DNA of 64,000 nucleotides from Flavobacterium hydrocarbonoxydans (GTDB lineage: Bacteria; Bacteroidota; Bacteroidia; Flavobacteriales; Flavobacteriaceae), in contig NZ_WSTB01000013.1 of assembly GCF_009789235.1 (NCBI RefSeq), positions 33,520 to 97,519 on the forward strand, given 5' to 3'. Every line of letters starts with the position of its first letter. The first letter of the stretch is position 1. The notes beneath the pieces were generated by a model. That model had not been told where the DNA came from, did no database searches, and saw nothing but the letters and a program-made list of their open reading frames with translations. This document shows, piece after piece, positions 8,890 to 17,801 of the stretch. Made by a program: the position numbers and the translations under genes.

Positions 8890-10224
8890 ATGGAAAATAA
8901 AAAGAAAGTTGCCTTTTATACACTGGGTTGTAAACTGAATTTTTCAGAAACCTCTACAATCGCCAGAAACTTTAATGACGAAGGTTTTGACCGCGTCGAT
9001 TTCGAAGAAGTAGCCGACATCTATGTCATCAATACCTGCTCAGTAACCGAAAATGCGGATAAACAATTTAAGCAGGTTGTCAAAAAAGCAATGAAACTCA
9101 ACGACAAAGCTTTTGTCGCAGCAATAGGTTGTTACGCTCAGTTAAAACCAGAAGAATTAGCGGCTGTAGATGGTGTTGATTTGGTTTTGGGTGCTACCGA
9201 AAAATTTAAAATTACCGATTATATCAACGATCTAAGCAAAAATGACATGGGTGAAGTACATTCATGCGAAATTGCCGAAGCCGATTTTTATGTAGGAAGT
9301 TATTCAATAGGCGATCGTACCCGAGCTTTCTTAAAAGTTCAGGATGGCTGCGATTACAAATGTACGTATTGTACCATTCCATTAGCTAGAGGAATTTCCA
9401 GAAGTGATGCGCTAGAAAACGTGTTGCAAAATGCCAAAGAAATTTCGGCTCAAAATATTAGAGAAATTGTACTGACCGGAGTAAACATTGGTGATTACGG
9501 AAAAGGCGAATTCGGAAACAAAAAACACGAACATACTTTTTTAGACTTAGTGCAAGCTCTGGATAAAGTAGAAGGAATCGAGCGTTTGCGAATTTCCTCA
9601 ATCGAACCAAATTTGCTTAAAAACGAAACGATCGAATTTGTATCTCAAAGCCGCACTTTCGTTCCGCATTTTCATATTCCGTTACAATCAGGAAGTAATG
9701 ACATTCTGAAAGCCATGAAACGTCGTTACTTACGTGAAGTATATACCGAACGCGTGAATAAAATTCGCGAAGTGATGCCGCACGCTTGTATAGGTGTCGA
9801 TGTGATTGTTGGTTTTCCTGGTGAAACCGATGAGCATTTTTTAGAAACCTATCATTTCCTAAACGAAATGGATATTTCGTACCTGCACGTTTTTACCTAT
9901 TCTGAAAGAGATAATACAGAAGCCGCAGATATGCCAGGAGTTGTTCCTGCAAATGTGAGAGCAAAACGTAGTAAAATGTTACGTGGTTTATCCGTTAAAA
10001 AACGTCGTGCTTTTTACGAAAGCCAATTAGGAAGCAACAGAACAGTTTTGTTCGAAAGTGAAAATAAAGAAGGGTACATTCACGGTTTTACCGAAAATTA
10101 CGTAAAAGTAAAAACACCCTGGAATCCTGAATTAGTGAATACTTTACAAGATATTAAGCTCACAAAAATAGACGAAGACGGAAGCGTTCGTTTGGAGTTT
10201 ATTCATAAATTGGTGGAAGCCTAA
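8890..10224 (+). CDS. mtaB: tRNA t6A37 methylthiotransferase MtaB
   Basis: Radical-SAM enzyme that adds a methylthio group to N6-threonylcarbamoyladenosine at position 37 of ANN-decoding tRNAs. The N-terminal domain carries the three Cys of one iron-sulfur cluster (C14 in LGCKLN, C50 in NTCSVTE, C81 in IGCYAQ). The radical-SAM triad is C154, C158 and C161 in GCDYKCTYC. A TRAM-like RNA-binding domain forms the last 60 residues. The LGCKLN form and the length of 444 aa fit MtaB better than MiaB or RimO. It is a single gene ended by a strong hairpin. Confidence 0.93.
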   Translation: MENKKKVAFYTLGCKLNFSETSTIARNFNDEGFDRVDFEEVADIYVINTCSVTENADKQFKQVVKKAMKLNDKAFVAAIGCYAQLKPEELAAVDGVDLVLGATEKFKITDYINDLSKNDMGEVHSCEIAEADFYVGSYSIGDRTRAFLKVQDGCDYKCTYCTIPLARGISRSDALENVLQNAKEISAQNIREIVLTGVNIGDYGKGEFGNKKHEHTFLDLVQALDKVEGIERLRISSIEPNLLKNETIEFVSQSRTFVPHFHIPLQSGSNDILKAMKRRYLREVYTERVNKIREVMPHACIGVDVIVGFPGETDEHFLETYHFLNEMDISYLHVFTYSERDNTEAADMPGVVPANVRAKRSKMLRGLSVKKRRAFYESQLGSNRTVLFESENKEGYIHGFTENYVKVKTPWNPELVNTLQDIKLTKIDEDGSVRLEFIHKLVEA

Positions 10225-10230
10225 AAAATC

Positions 10231-10266
10231 AAAGCCCTTTAAAATTTCTTAAAGGGCTTTTTTTTA
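10231..10266. terminator. Bidirectional terminator
   Basis: A 12-bp stem, AAAGCCCTTTAA (10231-10242) with TTAAAGGGCTTT (10249-10260), has T and A runs on both sides and lies between the convergent genes mtaB and the 10264 gene. Confidence 0.9.
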
Positions 10267-10776
10267 CTTCTCATTCTCATCAACAAACAATTTCAGTGAA
10301 TTGATGTAATCAGTATCAAATTCTATGACTCTGATTTTTTCAGGATTAAAACTTAATTCACCACCAAACTGACCTCGAATGTCCAGGAAATCAATAGTAA
10401 GTATTTCTTCGTTTACTTCAATCAATTTTCCTAAATAAACCGATTTTGGTGATTTTTTCACAATCTGAAAAAGACCGTATTTATTCTGAACGTAATTCAA
10501 AATCGTACTCAAATCCCGAATAGGGATAATATCCTCCGCATTTGTCTTTAAACCTTTCAGGCGAATCACCTTTTCGTTAAATTCAAGTTCTTCGTCTCTT
10601 TCGATCGCTTCGATGTTTTTGTTTTTCAAAATCACAAAACCATCCAATACAAAATCAATCGGATTGTTTTTCAACAAAATCCAATCATCTGAATAATCAA
10701 TCAAAAAACCAGTGAAGATTTCTTTTTTATCTGTAAATGCAATCGAAATTAATTGCCTTAAATATTGTTCCATCAT
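10264..10776 (-). CDS. Conserved hypothetical protein, possible Sm-like barrel repeats
   Basis: A 170-aa cytoplasmic protein without signal peptide or membrane segment. The repeated pattern of short strands (FTGFLIDYSDDWILLKNN, then YLGKLIEVNEEILTIDFLD) looks like two small SH3/Sm-type barrels, which often bind RNA or surfaces. I recognise no named family and give no function. Two adjacent ATG codons could start it. Confidence 0.6.
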   Translation of the reverse strand: MMEQYLRQLISIAFTDKKEIFTGFLIDYSDDWILLKNNPIDFVLDGFVILKNKNIEAIERDEELEFNEKVIRLKGLKTNAEDIIPIRDLSTILNYVQNKYGLFQIVKKSPKSVYLGKLIEVNEEILTIDFLDIRGQFGGELSFNPEKIRVIEFDTDYINSLKLFVDENEK

Positions 10777-10807
10777 ATTAATTTTTTAAAATTCCAATAT
10801 TAAAATT

Positions 10808-10859
10808 CCAAATTCCAATTTTTGCATCACTTGGAATTTGGTCCCGATAGCTATCGGGA
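10808..10859. repeat. AATTCC-family inverted repeat plus 18-bp palindrome
   Basis: CCAAATTCCAA (10808-10818) pairs with TTGGAATTTGG (10831-10841). It is immediately followed by the perfect palindrome TCCCGATAGCTATCGGGA (10842-10859). This fills the gap between two minus-strand genes. Confidence 0.85.
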
Positions 10860-10881
10860 TTAATTTTTGAGATTTAATGTT

Positions 10882-11598
10882 TTAAGGATTCGTCGACCAA
10901 ATACTGCTGTTTTTTATAAAAACTCTACGGTTTAATTTCAGTTGAGCGATAATCAATTCGGCAACATCTTCAGCCTGCATCACTTTTTCTGGATTTCCAT
11001 CAGTCAGTTTTAAGTCAATTGCCAGATCCGTTGCAACTGTACTTGGCGTCAAGGCGGTCACACGAATGTTGTGTTTTCTCATTTCCTGCATCAAAGAATC
11101 TGTCAATCCCATCACGGCAAATTTCGAAGCGCTGTAGGCACTCGTCAAAGCATTTCCGTTTAATCCGGCTGTCGAAGAAATATTGATAATATCACCAGAT
11201 TGTCTTTCAATCATATTGGGCAATACGGCTCGGGTAGTGTAATAAGTTCCCATTAAATTAACCTGAATAATTTTTTCCCAATCTGCCGGTTCCAGTTCCA
11301 TAAATTTACCAAAAGAAGCAATTCCTGCATTATTGATTAAAATATCAATGTTTTTAAATTGTAATAATGCTTTTTCAACCGCAGCATTTACCGAATTTAT
11401 ATCTGATACATCAGCAGAAAGCGCTAATGATTTAACACCAAAATTTTCAATTTCAATAGCTAATTGATCTACGTCAAATTGTGTTCGCGAAATCAAAATT
11501 ACGTTTACACCTTCTTTAGCCAGAGCCAGCGCAATAGCTTTTCCGATTCCTTTTCCAGCTCCCGTGATAAGGGCATTTTTATTTTTTAAGTCCGTCAT
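10882..11598 (-). CDS. Short-chain dehydrogenase/reductase, FabG-like
   Basis: NAD(P)-dependent oxidoreductase of the classical SDR family. The cofactor motif is GAGKGIG (13-19), the structural motif is NNAG (about 89-92), and the catalytic residues are S141/S142, Y155 and K159 in SAYSASK. Length of 238 aa is typical. It resembles 3-oxoacyl-ACP reductase, but this annotation is shared by many SDRs of other function, and no fatty acid synthesis genes are nearby. It appears to be a single gene with its own promoter. Confidence 0.88.
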   Translation of the reverse strand: MTDLKNKNALITGAGKGIGKAIALALAKEGVNVILISRTQFDVDQLAIEIENFGVKSLALSADVSDINSVNAAVEKALLQFKNIDILINNAGIASFGKFMELEPADWEKIIQVNLMGTYYTTRAVLPNMIERQSGDIINISSTAGLNGNALTSAYSASKFAVMGLTDSLMQEMRKHNIRVTALTPSTVATDLAIDLKLTDGNPEKVMQAEDVAELIIAQLKLNRRVFIKNSSIWSTNP

Positions 11599-11640
11599 GA
11601 TTTTATTTTTAGAAATGCAAAAAGCATCATTTTAGTTACA

Positions 11641-11648
11641 CAAAAATA
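11641..11648 (-). promoter_or_regulatory. Candidate -7 box for the SDR gene
   Basis: On the minus strand this reads TATTTTTG, fitting TAnnTTTG. It lies 42 nt before the ATG. Confidence 0.45.
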
Positions 11649-11710
11649 CGGTTTTTGCTTCCTAAAATGATGCTTTTGTAAGGTTTCTTAATCTAAGTTT
11701 AACAACTTCT

Positions 11711-12298
11711 TTATTCCTTCAAAACCATATCAATACACATCACTGCTGCTAAAATCAATTGTCTTAACGGAGAATCTGCTGCTACATTTTCTTCAATATG
11801 AAGTACATAATTATCAGCACTTGTAAATAATTCTTTGCCCATTCCAGCCCATTTTTTAGATACTTGAGCCAATTCTTTATTTTCATGACTGAATTTAAAA
11901 TCCCAACCTGTCCATTTTCCCTGAAGCGTACAAACAGGTTTTTCGTTTTTGTCCAGAATTTCAAATCTTCCTCCAAACGAAAAGAATTTTTGTTTGAAAG
12001 TACCAACCAAACGCTCTTTCTCGTCAAAAACTTCAACAGTAGAACGAAAAATAGCAACACCACGTTTTACAGAAATCAATCTTTCGCCAGAGGCTGTTGT
12101 AATTTCAACATTAAAAGGTGTCATTCTTTTATAATCGGTAAATCGCAATACTTTGGTGAAAAAGCCAAGATTGTTCTCACGGCAATTCATGATAATTTGG
12201 TTGCTTTCGGGATTGTAAATATCATAATTGTTAGCAGCCTTAAACATGCCAACATGTTCTTTTACAAGAAATAAATTCTGGTTTAAAATAGGGTTCAT
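11711..12298 (-). CDS. Phospholipid scramblase-related / tubby-like protein
   Basis: A 195-aa protein made of successive beta strands ending in a hydrophobic helix (RQLILAAVMCIDMVL). This pattern is that of the tubby-like fold shared by scramblase-related and LURP-one proteins. Motifs include LFLVKEHVGMFKAANNYDIY and KWTGWDFKF. In eukaryotes related proteins bind phosphoinositides or lipids, but the bacterial members have no agreed function. Membrane association by the last helix is an inference. Family assignment is from general resemblance only. Confidence 0.65.
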   Translation of the reverse strand: MNPILNQNLFLVKEHVGMFKAANNYDIYNPESNQIIMNCRENNLGFFTKVLRFTDYKRMTPFNVEITTASGERLISVKRGVAIFRSTVEVFDEKERLVGTFKQKFFSFGGRFEILDKNEKPVCTLQGKWTGWDFKFSHENKELAQVSKKWAGMGKELFTSADNYVLHIEENVAADSPLRQLILAAVMCIDMVLKE

Positions 12299-12340
12299 TA
12301 AATTTTAGTTATAAATGATTTTGTAATATATTCTTTAAAA

Positions 12341-13048
12341 TTATTCTAATAGAAATCGAACTTGAACGGTACTTGAAATTTTTATTTTTTTAAATTCAAC
12401 GCTAGGTTGTTTGCTTTCGCTTTGGTCATAATACCTAATTGATTTTGCTCCTCTAATTTGTATTCCATTAACTCGTCCTGCAAGTTGATTTGAAATATCT
12501 TCAAAATTACTGATTTGCAAAGCGTTTCCAATTTTCTGATTCAAAGGTTTTACAAAACTTTCCGCAATTTTTTTGGCACTTTCCATAGCTTTACCGTTAA
12601 TTAAAAGTTGAATCTTTTTTTCTTCTGAATTTTCTATTTTTTCAATACGAACATTAGAGATGTCAATTTTTTCTAATTCAATAAATACCTTTGAAGTGGT
12701 TTTTGCATCGGTTGTTAAAATTGAATATGATTTCGCTTTTAAAATATCAGTTTGCTTTAAAAAATAATTTTGAAAATTACTTGACATATCAGTCATACTT
12801 AGATTGTTTTCCACATCAATTCCTATTTCTTGCAATTTTTGAATCATTGCTTTTTCTAAATCTTCTACAGATTTTTTTCCTTTTGAATCTTTTTCAGTAA
12901 GTATAACACTAATCCAAATTCTATTTGGCATTACCAAAGTATCAGCTTGACCAGAAACTTCAATAAAAGGTTTGTCAATTGTTTTTTTATCTTGTGAAAA
13001 TGTTAAAACTGGAAAAATAATAAATATAAAATAAAAGAATGTTTTCAT
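12341..13048 (-). CDS. SIMPL-domain (DUF541) secreted protein
   Basis: Periplasmic or surface protein of the SIMPL/DUF541 family. The start taken is MKTFFYFIFIIFPVLTFSQ, a good signal peptide; the frame also opens ten codons earlier (13078). The mature part begins FIEVSGQADTLVMPNRI, the usual first strand of this family, and contains the conserved helix-strand pattern around IQLLINGKAMESAKKIAESF. The biochemical role of the family is unclear, though members are linked with oxidative stress and outer-membrane integrity. It follows the VWA gene by 47 nt and may be cotranscribed with the sigma-factor cassette. Confidence 0.82.
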   Translation of the reverse strand: MKTFFYFIFIIFPVLTFSQDKKTIDKPFIEVSGQADTLVMPNRIWISVILTEKDSKGKKSVEDLEKAMIQKLQEIGIDVENNLSMTDMSSNFQNYFLKQTDILKAKSYSILTTDAKTTSKVFIELEKIDISNVRIEKIENSEEKKIQLLINGKAMESAKKIAESFVKPLNQKIGNALQISNFEDISNQLAGRVNGIQIRGAKSIRYYDQSESKQPSVEFKKIKISSTVQVRFLLE

Positions 13049-13095
13049 AAAATAGGGAATTAGGTATTGATGAGTCAAATGTAAATAAATTTCTA

Positions 13096-15261
13096 CTAAT
13101 AAACCTCTTTCAAAGTTTCAACCAATCGAATAAATTCCGCCTTGTAACCTTCGGTGTCGTTTGATAATCCTTGTCTGGCCAATTTTACAATATCTTCAGA
13201 AGATTTGTTTGTAATGAGTTTAGAATCTCTCAATTTCAATCCAAACCAGGCCACGGCAGCACTAAATTTTAAATCATCACTGGAATTTTGCAAGGTAACC
13301 GCTTTGTTTTCAATTACGTTAACCATTTCAATGCTTTTCTCACCATCAGGTTTTTTATAACGGAATTTTATCGTAGCCAATTCATTCGTATAATTGTTTT
13401 TTGTTGCTTCAACCTGAGTGTATTTCAAATCATCAGGCTGAGTGGCCAAATAATCACTTTTTACTCCGGCAGGAATGATTTCGTACAAAGCCGTAACAGT
13501 ATGATTACTTCCTAATTCGCCTGCATCGATTGCATCGTTTTTAAAATCTTCGGCACGTAATTTTCTGTTTTCGTAACCAATCAATCGGTACGCCTGAACT
13601 TGTTTTGGGTTGAATTCAATCTGGATTTTTACATCTTTGGCAATGGCAAACATCGAACCTTTAAATTCTTTACCTAAAAAACGATTTGCCTCCTGAATAT
13701 TGTCGATATACGCATAATTTCCGTTTCCTTTGTCGGCTAGGGTTTCCATTTTGCTGTCTTTGTAATTTCCCATTCCGTAGCCTAAAACAGTCAGGAAAAC
13801 CCCTGATTTTCTTTTTTCTTCAATTAGTTTTTCCATGTCGGTATTCGAAGAATCGCCCACATTAAAATCGCCATCAGTAGCCAAGATCACTCTATTGTTG
13901 CCGCTTTTTATAAAGTTTTCAGTAGCAATTTTATAAGCCAAATTTATTCCAGCTCCACCAGCAGTGCTTCCGCCAGCGTTTAAATTGTCTAATGCGGCTA
14001 TAATTGTTTTCTTCTCATCACCCGAAGTCGGAGGCAAGACCAGTCCTGCAGCTCCGGCATAAACGACAATCGCAACTTTGTCTTTTGAACGCAATTCGTT
14101 TACCAAAATTTTCATCGATTGTTTTAGTAAAGGCAATTTGTTCATATCGCTCATCGAACCCGAAACATCAATTAAAAACACCAAATTAGAAGCCGGTAAA
14201 TCATCGGTCGGAATGTTTTTTCCTTGTAAACCAATTTTAAAGATTTGATTTTTGGTATTCCACGGACTTTCACTCAGTTCGGTATTGATAGAAAACGGAT
14301 TTTCGTCTTTTGGCTGTGGATAATTGTATTTGAAGAAATTCACCATTTCTTCGACACGAACGGCGTCTTTCGGAACCGATTGCCCGTTATTGATAAAACG
14401 TCTCACATTGGTATAAGAAGCATTGTCAACATCAATAGAAAAAGTAGAAAGTGGTGCTGTTTTTGGGCTTTCGAAAGCATTTTCTACAAAAGCATTATAA
14501 TCTTCCTGAGTTGGTTCTACTGGCTGAACGGGATTTATTTTGATTAATTTTTCACGAAGTTCTTTTTCCGAAAGGTTTTTGTAGATTCCGTTTTTAGTAT
14601 CAATTACAATAACACCATTAGTAGCTTTGCTGCCGTAAATAGCAGTTGCGTTAGCCTCTTTTAAAACCTTTACTTCCTCAATATCACTAGGGTTGATTTG
14701 AGCAATCTGATCTGCTTTTGCCGGAACACCATCTATAACGTACAAAGGTTCATTTTTGGATGAAATTGAGGCTACACCACGAATAACAACATTTTGACTT
14801 GGCGAAGTTTGAACATATCCTGGTGAAATTGCAAGACCTGCAACTCGACCCTGAAGCATTTCAGAACCAGATTTTTTATCTTTCCTTTTGGATGAACGGT
14901 AACTCGTATCTTCATATTCATCAGAAGAAGTTCCGTAACCCACAACTACCACTTCATTAAGTGTTTGAAAAGCAGGAAGCAGTTTTATGTTTATGGTATT
15001 TGAATTTTGTACTTTTTGTCTTTGCGATTTATACCCAATATAATCAAAAACCAAAAGATCTCCTTTTTGTGCCTGAATACTGTACGCTCCATTAAAATCA
15101 GTTACTGCTGTTTTTTTAGTGTTTTGATTGGTGATGTTCGCACCGGGAATTGGCATTCTGGTTTCATCAGAAACGATTCCGGTAATGGTTTTTTCCTGTG
15201 CCATTGTTACGAAACATATAAGCATAGTAAGGGCTAATGAAATAAGTTTTACGTTTTTCAT
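13096..15261 (-). CDS. Carboxypeptidase-regulatory + SusC-like plug + von Willebrand A protein
   Basis: A 721-aa exported protein with an unusual domain order. A signal peptide (1-21, ending VTMAQ) precedes a CarboxypepD_reg-like domain (TITGIVSDETRMPIPGANI). A TonB-receptor plug segment (about 100-225) follows, with NEVVVVGYG, a GRVAG motif, PLYVIDGVP and ATAIYGSKATNGVIVI. No beta barrel comes after it. Instead there is a YfbK-type N-terminal domain, a VWA domain with an intact MIDAS motif (FLIDVSGSMS, ATDGDFN) and the usual YfbK C-terminal part. The plug motifs match those of SusC proteins. It sits 36 nt after an anti-sigma-like gene whose C terminus has a similar motif, and is probably cotranscribed with it. 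It may act as a periplasmic scaffold or sensor. Confidence 0.88.
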   Translation of the reverse strand: MKNVKLISLALTMLICFVTMAQEKTITGIVSDETRMPIPGANITNQNTKKTAVTDFNGAYSIQAQKGDLLVFDYIGYKSQRQKVQNSNTINIKLLPAFQTLNEVVVVGYGTSSDEYEDTSYRSSKRKDKKSGSEMLQGRVAGLAISPGYVQTSPSQNVVIRGVASISSKNEPLYVIDGVPAKADQIAQINPSDIEEVKVLKEANATAIYGSKATNGVIVIDTKNGIYKNLSEKELREKLIKINPVQPVEPTQEDYNAFVENAFESPKTAPLSTFSIDVDNASYTNVRRFINNGQSVPKDAVRVEEMVNFFKYNYPQPKDENPFSINTELSESPWNTKNQIFKIGLQGKNIPTDDLPASNLVFLIDVSGSMSDMNKLPLLKQSMKILVNELRSKDKVAIVVYAGAAGLVLPPTSGDEKKTIIAALDNLNAGGSTAGGAGINLAYKIATENFIKSGNNRVILATDGDFNVGDSSNTDMEKLIEEKRKSGVFLTVLGYGMGNYKDSKMETLADKGNGNYAYIDNIQEANRFLGKEFKGSMFAIAKDVKIQIEFNPKQVQAYRLIGYENRKLRAEDFKNDAIDAGELGSNHTVTALYEIIPAGVKSDYLATQPDDLKYTQVEATKNNYTNELATIKFRYKKPDGEKSIEMVNVIENKAVTLQNSSDDLKFSAAVAWFGLKLRDSKLITNKSSEDIVKLARQGLSNDTEGYKAEFIRLVETLKEVY

Positions 15262-15297
15262 GATGGTAAATTTTTAAGATTAATGTTTAGGATTTAG

Positions 15298-16251
15298 CTA
15301 TTTCTTTAAAGCTGGTTTTCCGTTTTTAGTAGTGATAATGACAACTCCTTTTTTTCCTTTTTCGCCATATTTTGAAGTAGCTTCCAGGTCCTGAAGGATG
15401 GTCATTGTTTTAATGTCTTGTTTGTCTAAAGGTGCATAAGGACTTGTTGGGTTGTTGCCAAATAAGTCATTTTCAGAATAATAAACACCATCGATGATAT
15501 ACAAAGGATCCTCTAATATGACTAATGATTCTACATTCTCAGGTTTTAAATTAGGCAATTCATCCTGCATCATTTTGTCTCTTTTGGTATCATCACTATG
15601 TGCAATTGCATTTCCGTTAAGGACAACCAAAGGTTTACTTTTTCTGGACATCTGTGCCTGGCTTTCGCTTTTTGCTAATTCATACGAAGCCGATTTTTTT
15701 GCCTGAAAGTAATGACTTTCGGAGGCCGTTTTTTCTTTTAGAGAACTATTATTTTCTTCAGCTTCATATTCAGGCGCAGCTTGAACTGGCACAGCAATTT
15801 GATCTACTACTGGTGATGCTTCATAACTCATAACTGGGCTATTGTCACTTCTAATTTCGTTTACGGCAACTGGTTCTCGATTGAGTTGTTTTTCTAAAAT
15901 CTGAGTGGCTTCTGCCTTCGGAATTATTTCTGATGAGGAAACAATTGCATCATTTTGCTCTAAAGCAGGTTTTGCCACCCGGTCTTTTGATTTTTCATTT
16001 GTAACAACAGTTGGATTCTCAATGTTAGTGGTTTTGTCTGATTTCAAAAACTGAGAACCTAACGAAATCACTAATAAAAGAGAAGCTGCTACAGCAATTT
16101 TCTTCCATAACGAAATGGTTTTTTTATCTTCTTTTTTGTCGAGTTTGTCTTCAACACGCGACCAGACTTTTTCCATTGCTGGAAAGTCTTTGGCTTCGGC
16201 GTTATGTGAAGCCTCCTTAAATTTATCGAATAATTTATCTTGATTGTCCAT
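15298..16251 (-). CDS. Membrane anti-sigma-like protein with plug-like C terminus
   Basis: A 317-aa protein with a charged cytoplasmic N terminus (about 1-50), one membrane helix (KIAVAASLLLVISLGSQFL, about 51-69), a low-complexity periplasmic linker, and a folded C-terminal part. The last 80 residues include PLYIIDGVYYSE, LDKQDIKTMTILQDLEATS and KYGEKGKKGVVIITTKNG, which match the SusC plug pattern (PLYVVDGVP, IEVLKDASATAIYG, GVVLITTKKG). It starts 2 nt after the ECF sigma gene, so it is the likely anti-sigma factor. It lacks the FecR periplasmic domain that usually does this job in Bacteroidota. The plug-like end may sense an outer-membrane partner. Confidence 0.8.
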   Translation of the reverse strand: MDNQDKLFDKFKEASHNAEAKDFPAMEKVWSRVEDKLDKKEDKKTISLWKKIAVAASLLLVISLGSQFLKSDKTTNIENPTVVTNEKSKDRVAKPALEQNDAIVSSSEIIPKAEATQILEKQLNREPVAVNEIRSDNSPVMSYEASPVVDQIAVPVQAAPEYEAEENNSSLKEKTASESHYFQAKKSASYELAKSESQAQMSRKSKPLVVLNGNAIAHSDDTKRDKMMQDELPNLKPENVESLVILEDPLYIIDGVYYSENDLFGNNPTSPYAPLDKQDIKTMTILQDLEATSKYGEKGKKGVVIITTKNGKPALKK

Positions 16252-16253
16252 GA

Positions 16254-16790
16254 CTATTTTGCTTTTTGATAATACAATTTATTTACTAAATCCTTGAGCT
16301 TGGTTTTGGCAGCATTCAGTTGTGATTTTGATGTGCCTTCAGAAATATTGAGCATGCTCGCAATGTCTTTATGACCGAAACCCTCGATGACAAAAAGGTT
16401 AAAAACAGTTTTGCAGCCTTCCGGAATATGATTGAGTAAATTGAGTAAATCTTCTTCTTCTAAAGCATTAATTTCATCTATAAAAGGCTGAGAAAGCTCC
16501 TTGACATCATCAAGATACATATTGAAATTAGTGTGCTTTTTAATCGTTGCCAGACAATGGTTGACTGTTATTTTTCTGGCCCAGGCCTCAAAAGCTTTTT
16601 CTTCCTTCAGTTGATCCAATTTGGTAAAAACAGTATAGAAAGCGTCAGCCAAAGCTTCTTCAATTTCTTCTTCTTTCTTAAGGTATCGTTTGCAAAGACG
16701 ATACAATTTGGGAGCCATGTGCTCATAAACCTGACGCTGAGCATCACGGTTCATTTTTTTGCAGTTAGAAATTAGCGTTTCGTTTATCAC
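16254..16790 (-). CDS. ECF RNA polymerase sigma factor
   Basis: A 178-aa sigma-70 family factor of the extracytoplasmic type. Region 2 is seen in LYRLCKRYLKKEEEIEEALADAF and the following AFEAWARKITVNHCLATIKK. Region 4 is IPEGCKTVFNLFVIEGFGHKDIASMLNISEGTSKSQL with a clear helix-turn-helix. No region 3 is present, as expected. It is the first gene of a block with a membrane anti-sigma-like protein, a plug-VWA protein and probably the SIMPL protein, all on the minus strand with gaps of 2, 36 and 47 nt. Confidence 0.93.
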   Translation of the reverse strand: MINETLISNCKKMNRDAQRQVYEHMAPKLYRLCKRYLKKEEEIEEALADAFYTVFTKLDQLKEEKAFEAWARKITVNHCLATIKKHTNFNMYLDDVKELSQPFIDEINALEEEDLLNLLNHIPEGCKTVFNLFVIEGFGHKDIASMLNISEGTSKSQLNAAKTKLKDLVNKLYYQKAK

Positions 16791-16911
16791 AATGGTTGTC
16801 TTTATACTAAAGAGAGCTGAAAAGTAAAAAAGGTTGGGACGGGGTTGAAATAAATGTAAAAATAATTTAAATTATTTTGTAAATGACTGATTACAGGATA
16901 TTTATTGATGT

Positions 16912-16945
16912 ACTGTAGAGACGCACTGCAGTGCGTCTTTACGAT
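16912..16945. repeat. GACGCACTGCAGTGCGTC palindromic repeat, single copy
   Basis: The palindrome GACGCACTGCAGTGCGTC, preceded by GTAGA, lies downstream of the CPBP protease gene's opposite neighbour. The same unit occurs as a cluster at 23601-23760. Confidence 0.85.
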
Positions 16946-16976
16946 ACAATTATAGTTTAATATGCGTTTTTTATTT

Positions 16977-17657
16977 TTAACGCGCTTTAGCGAGTAAAAG
17001 AAAAAGATCCCAAAGAAAATGACAAAGGATTACAATCTTAATGTTTCTGTATTTTTCGTATTGCAATGCAAATACCAACCCGATGACGATTGGGCCCACG
17101 ATATTAAATAAAGTTCCATATCCAAAATGCAAAAGTCCAAAAAGAATACTGGAGAGAATTATGGCCAACGTTCGGTTTTTGAACAGTAGTTCTAAGCGGG
17201 GTAATAAATAACCTCTAAAAATTAATTCTTCGGTAATGCCGGCTGTTACGCAAGTGAAAAAAAGCAATAAAAAATTACTTTTAAAAAGTGCCAAAGTTTT
17301 TTTTAGAATAGCACTTTCTGCCGGATTTTTAAACAAAAGCATTAAAAGACCAGTTGCTAGAACTGCCAGAAATAATTTTAAGAAAGTTTTGAATAGCGCT
17401 ATGGTAAAAAAAGAAAAAGGATATTCCGTTTCTTTCCAGATAAGTAAAGGTTGTTTTTCTATTTTCAGCGAATATAACAATAATAGAAGCAATGAAAACC
17501 AAATTGTAAATCTCGAAATGTAAAATTGAGTTTCAAAACTAAAACCTAATTTTTTGAATAATAAATTAGAACCAATTGCCACTAAAGGAAGAAGTACAGA
17601 AAGCAGGATACCAGTAATTAATAATGGTTTTTTGGATGAATATTTGGGTTCTTGCAT
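16977..17657 (-). CDS. CPBP-family intramembrane glutamic protease
   Basis: Polytopic membrane protein of the CAAX protease/bacteriocin-processing (CPBP, Abi) family. The conserved motifs are present: EELIFRGYLLPRL (the catalytic Glu pair and Arg), FGLLHFGYG (the first His), and HFLWDLF near the end (second His). About six to seven membrane segments are visible. Length of 226 aa is normal. Functions in the family range from protein processing to bacteriocin self-immunity, and nothing nearby indicates which applies here. Confidence 0.9.
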   Translation of the reverse strand: MQEPKYSSKKPLLITGILLSVLLPLVAIGSNLLFKKLGFSFETQFYISRFTIWFSLLLLLLYSLKIEKQPLLIWKETEYPFSFFTIALFKTFLKLFLAVLATGLLMLLFKNPAESAILKKTLALFKSNFLLLFFTCVTAGITEELIFRGYLLPRLELLFKNRTLAIILSSILFGLLHFGYGTLFNIVGPIVIGLVFALQYEKYRNIKIVILCHFLWDLFLLLAKAR

Positions 17658-17701
17658 TTGGATAATAGTGGGTTTGGGTTACGTTTTATTTTATTTAATA
17701 T

Positions 17702-17800
17702 TTGTTTCACAGAGATTCACAAAAAAATCACAGAGAGACACAAAGTTTATTTATTTCTTCGTGACTCTCTGTGTAAACTTTGCGCATCTCCGTGAAACAA
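17702..17800. repeat. Long imperfect intergenic hairpin (TTTCACAGAGA type)
   Basis: The left arm (17702-17737) and right arm (17761-17800) pair through TTGTTTCACAGAGAT with ATCTCCGTGAAACAA and CACAGAGAG with CTCTCTGTG. The hairpin occupies nearly the whole gap between two minus-strand genes. A related sequence is at 51174-51244. Confidence 0.8.
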
Positions 17801-17801
17801 C

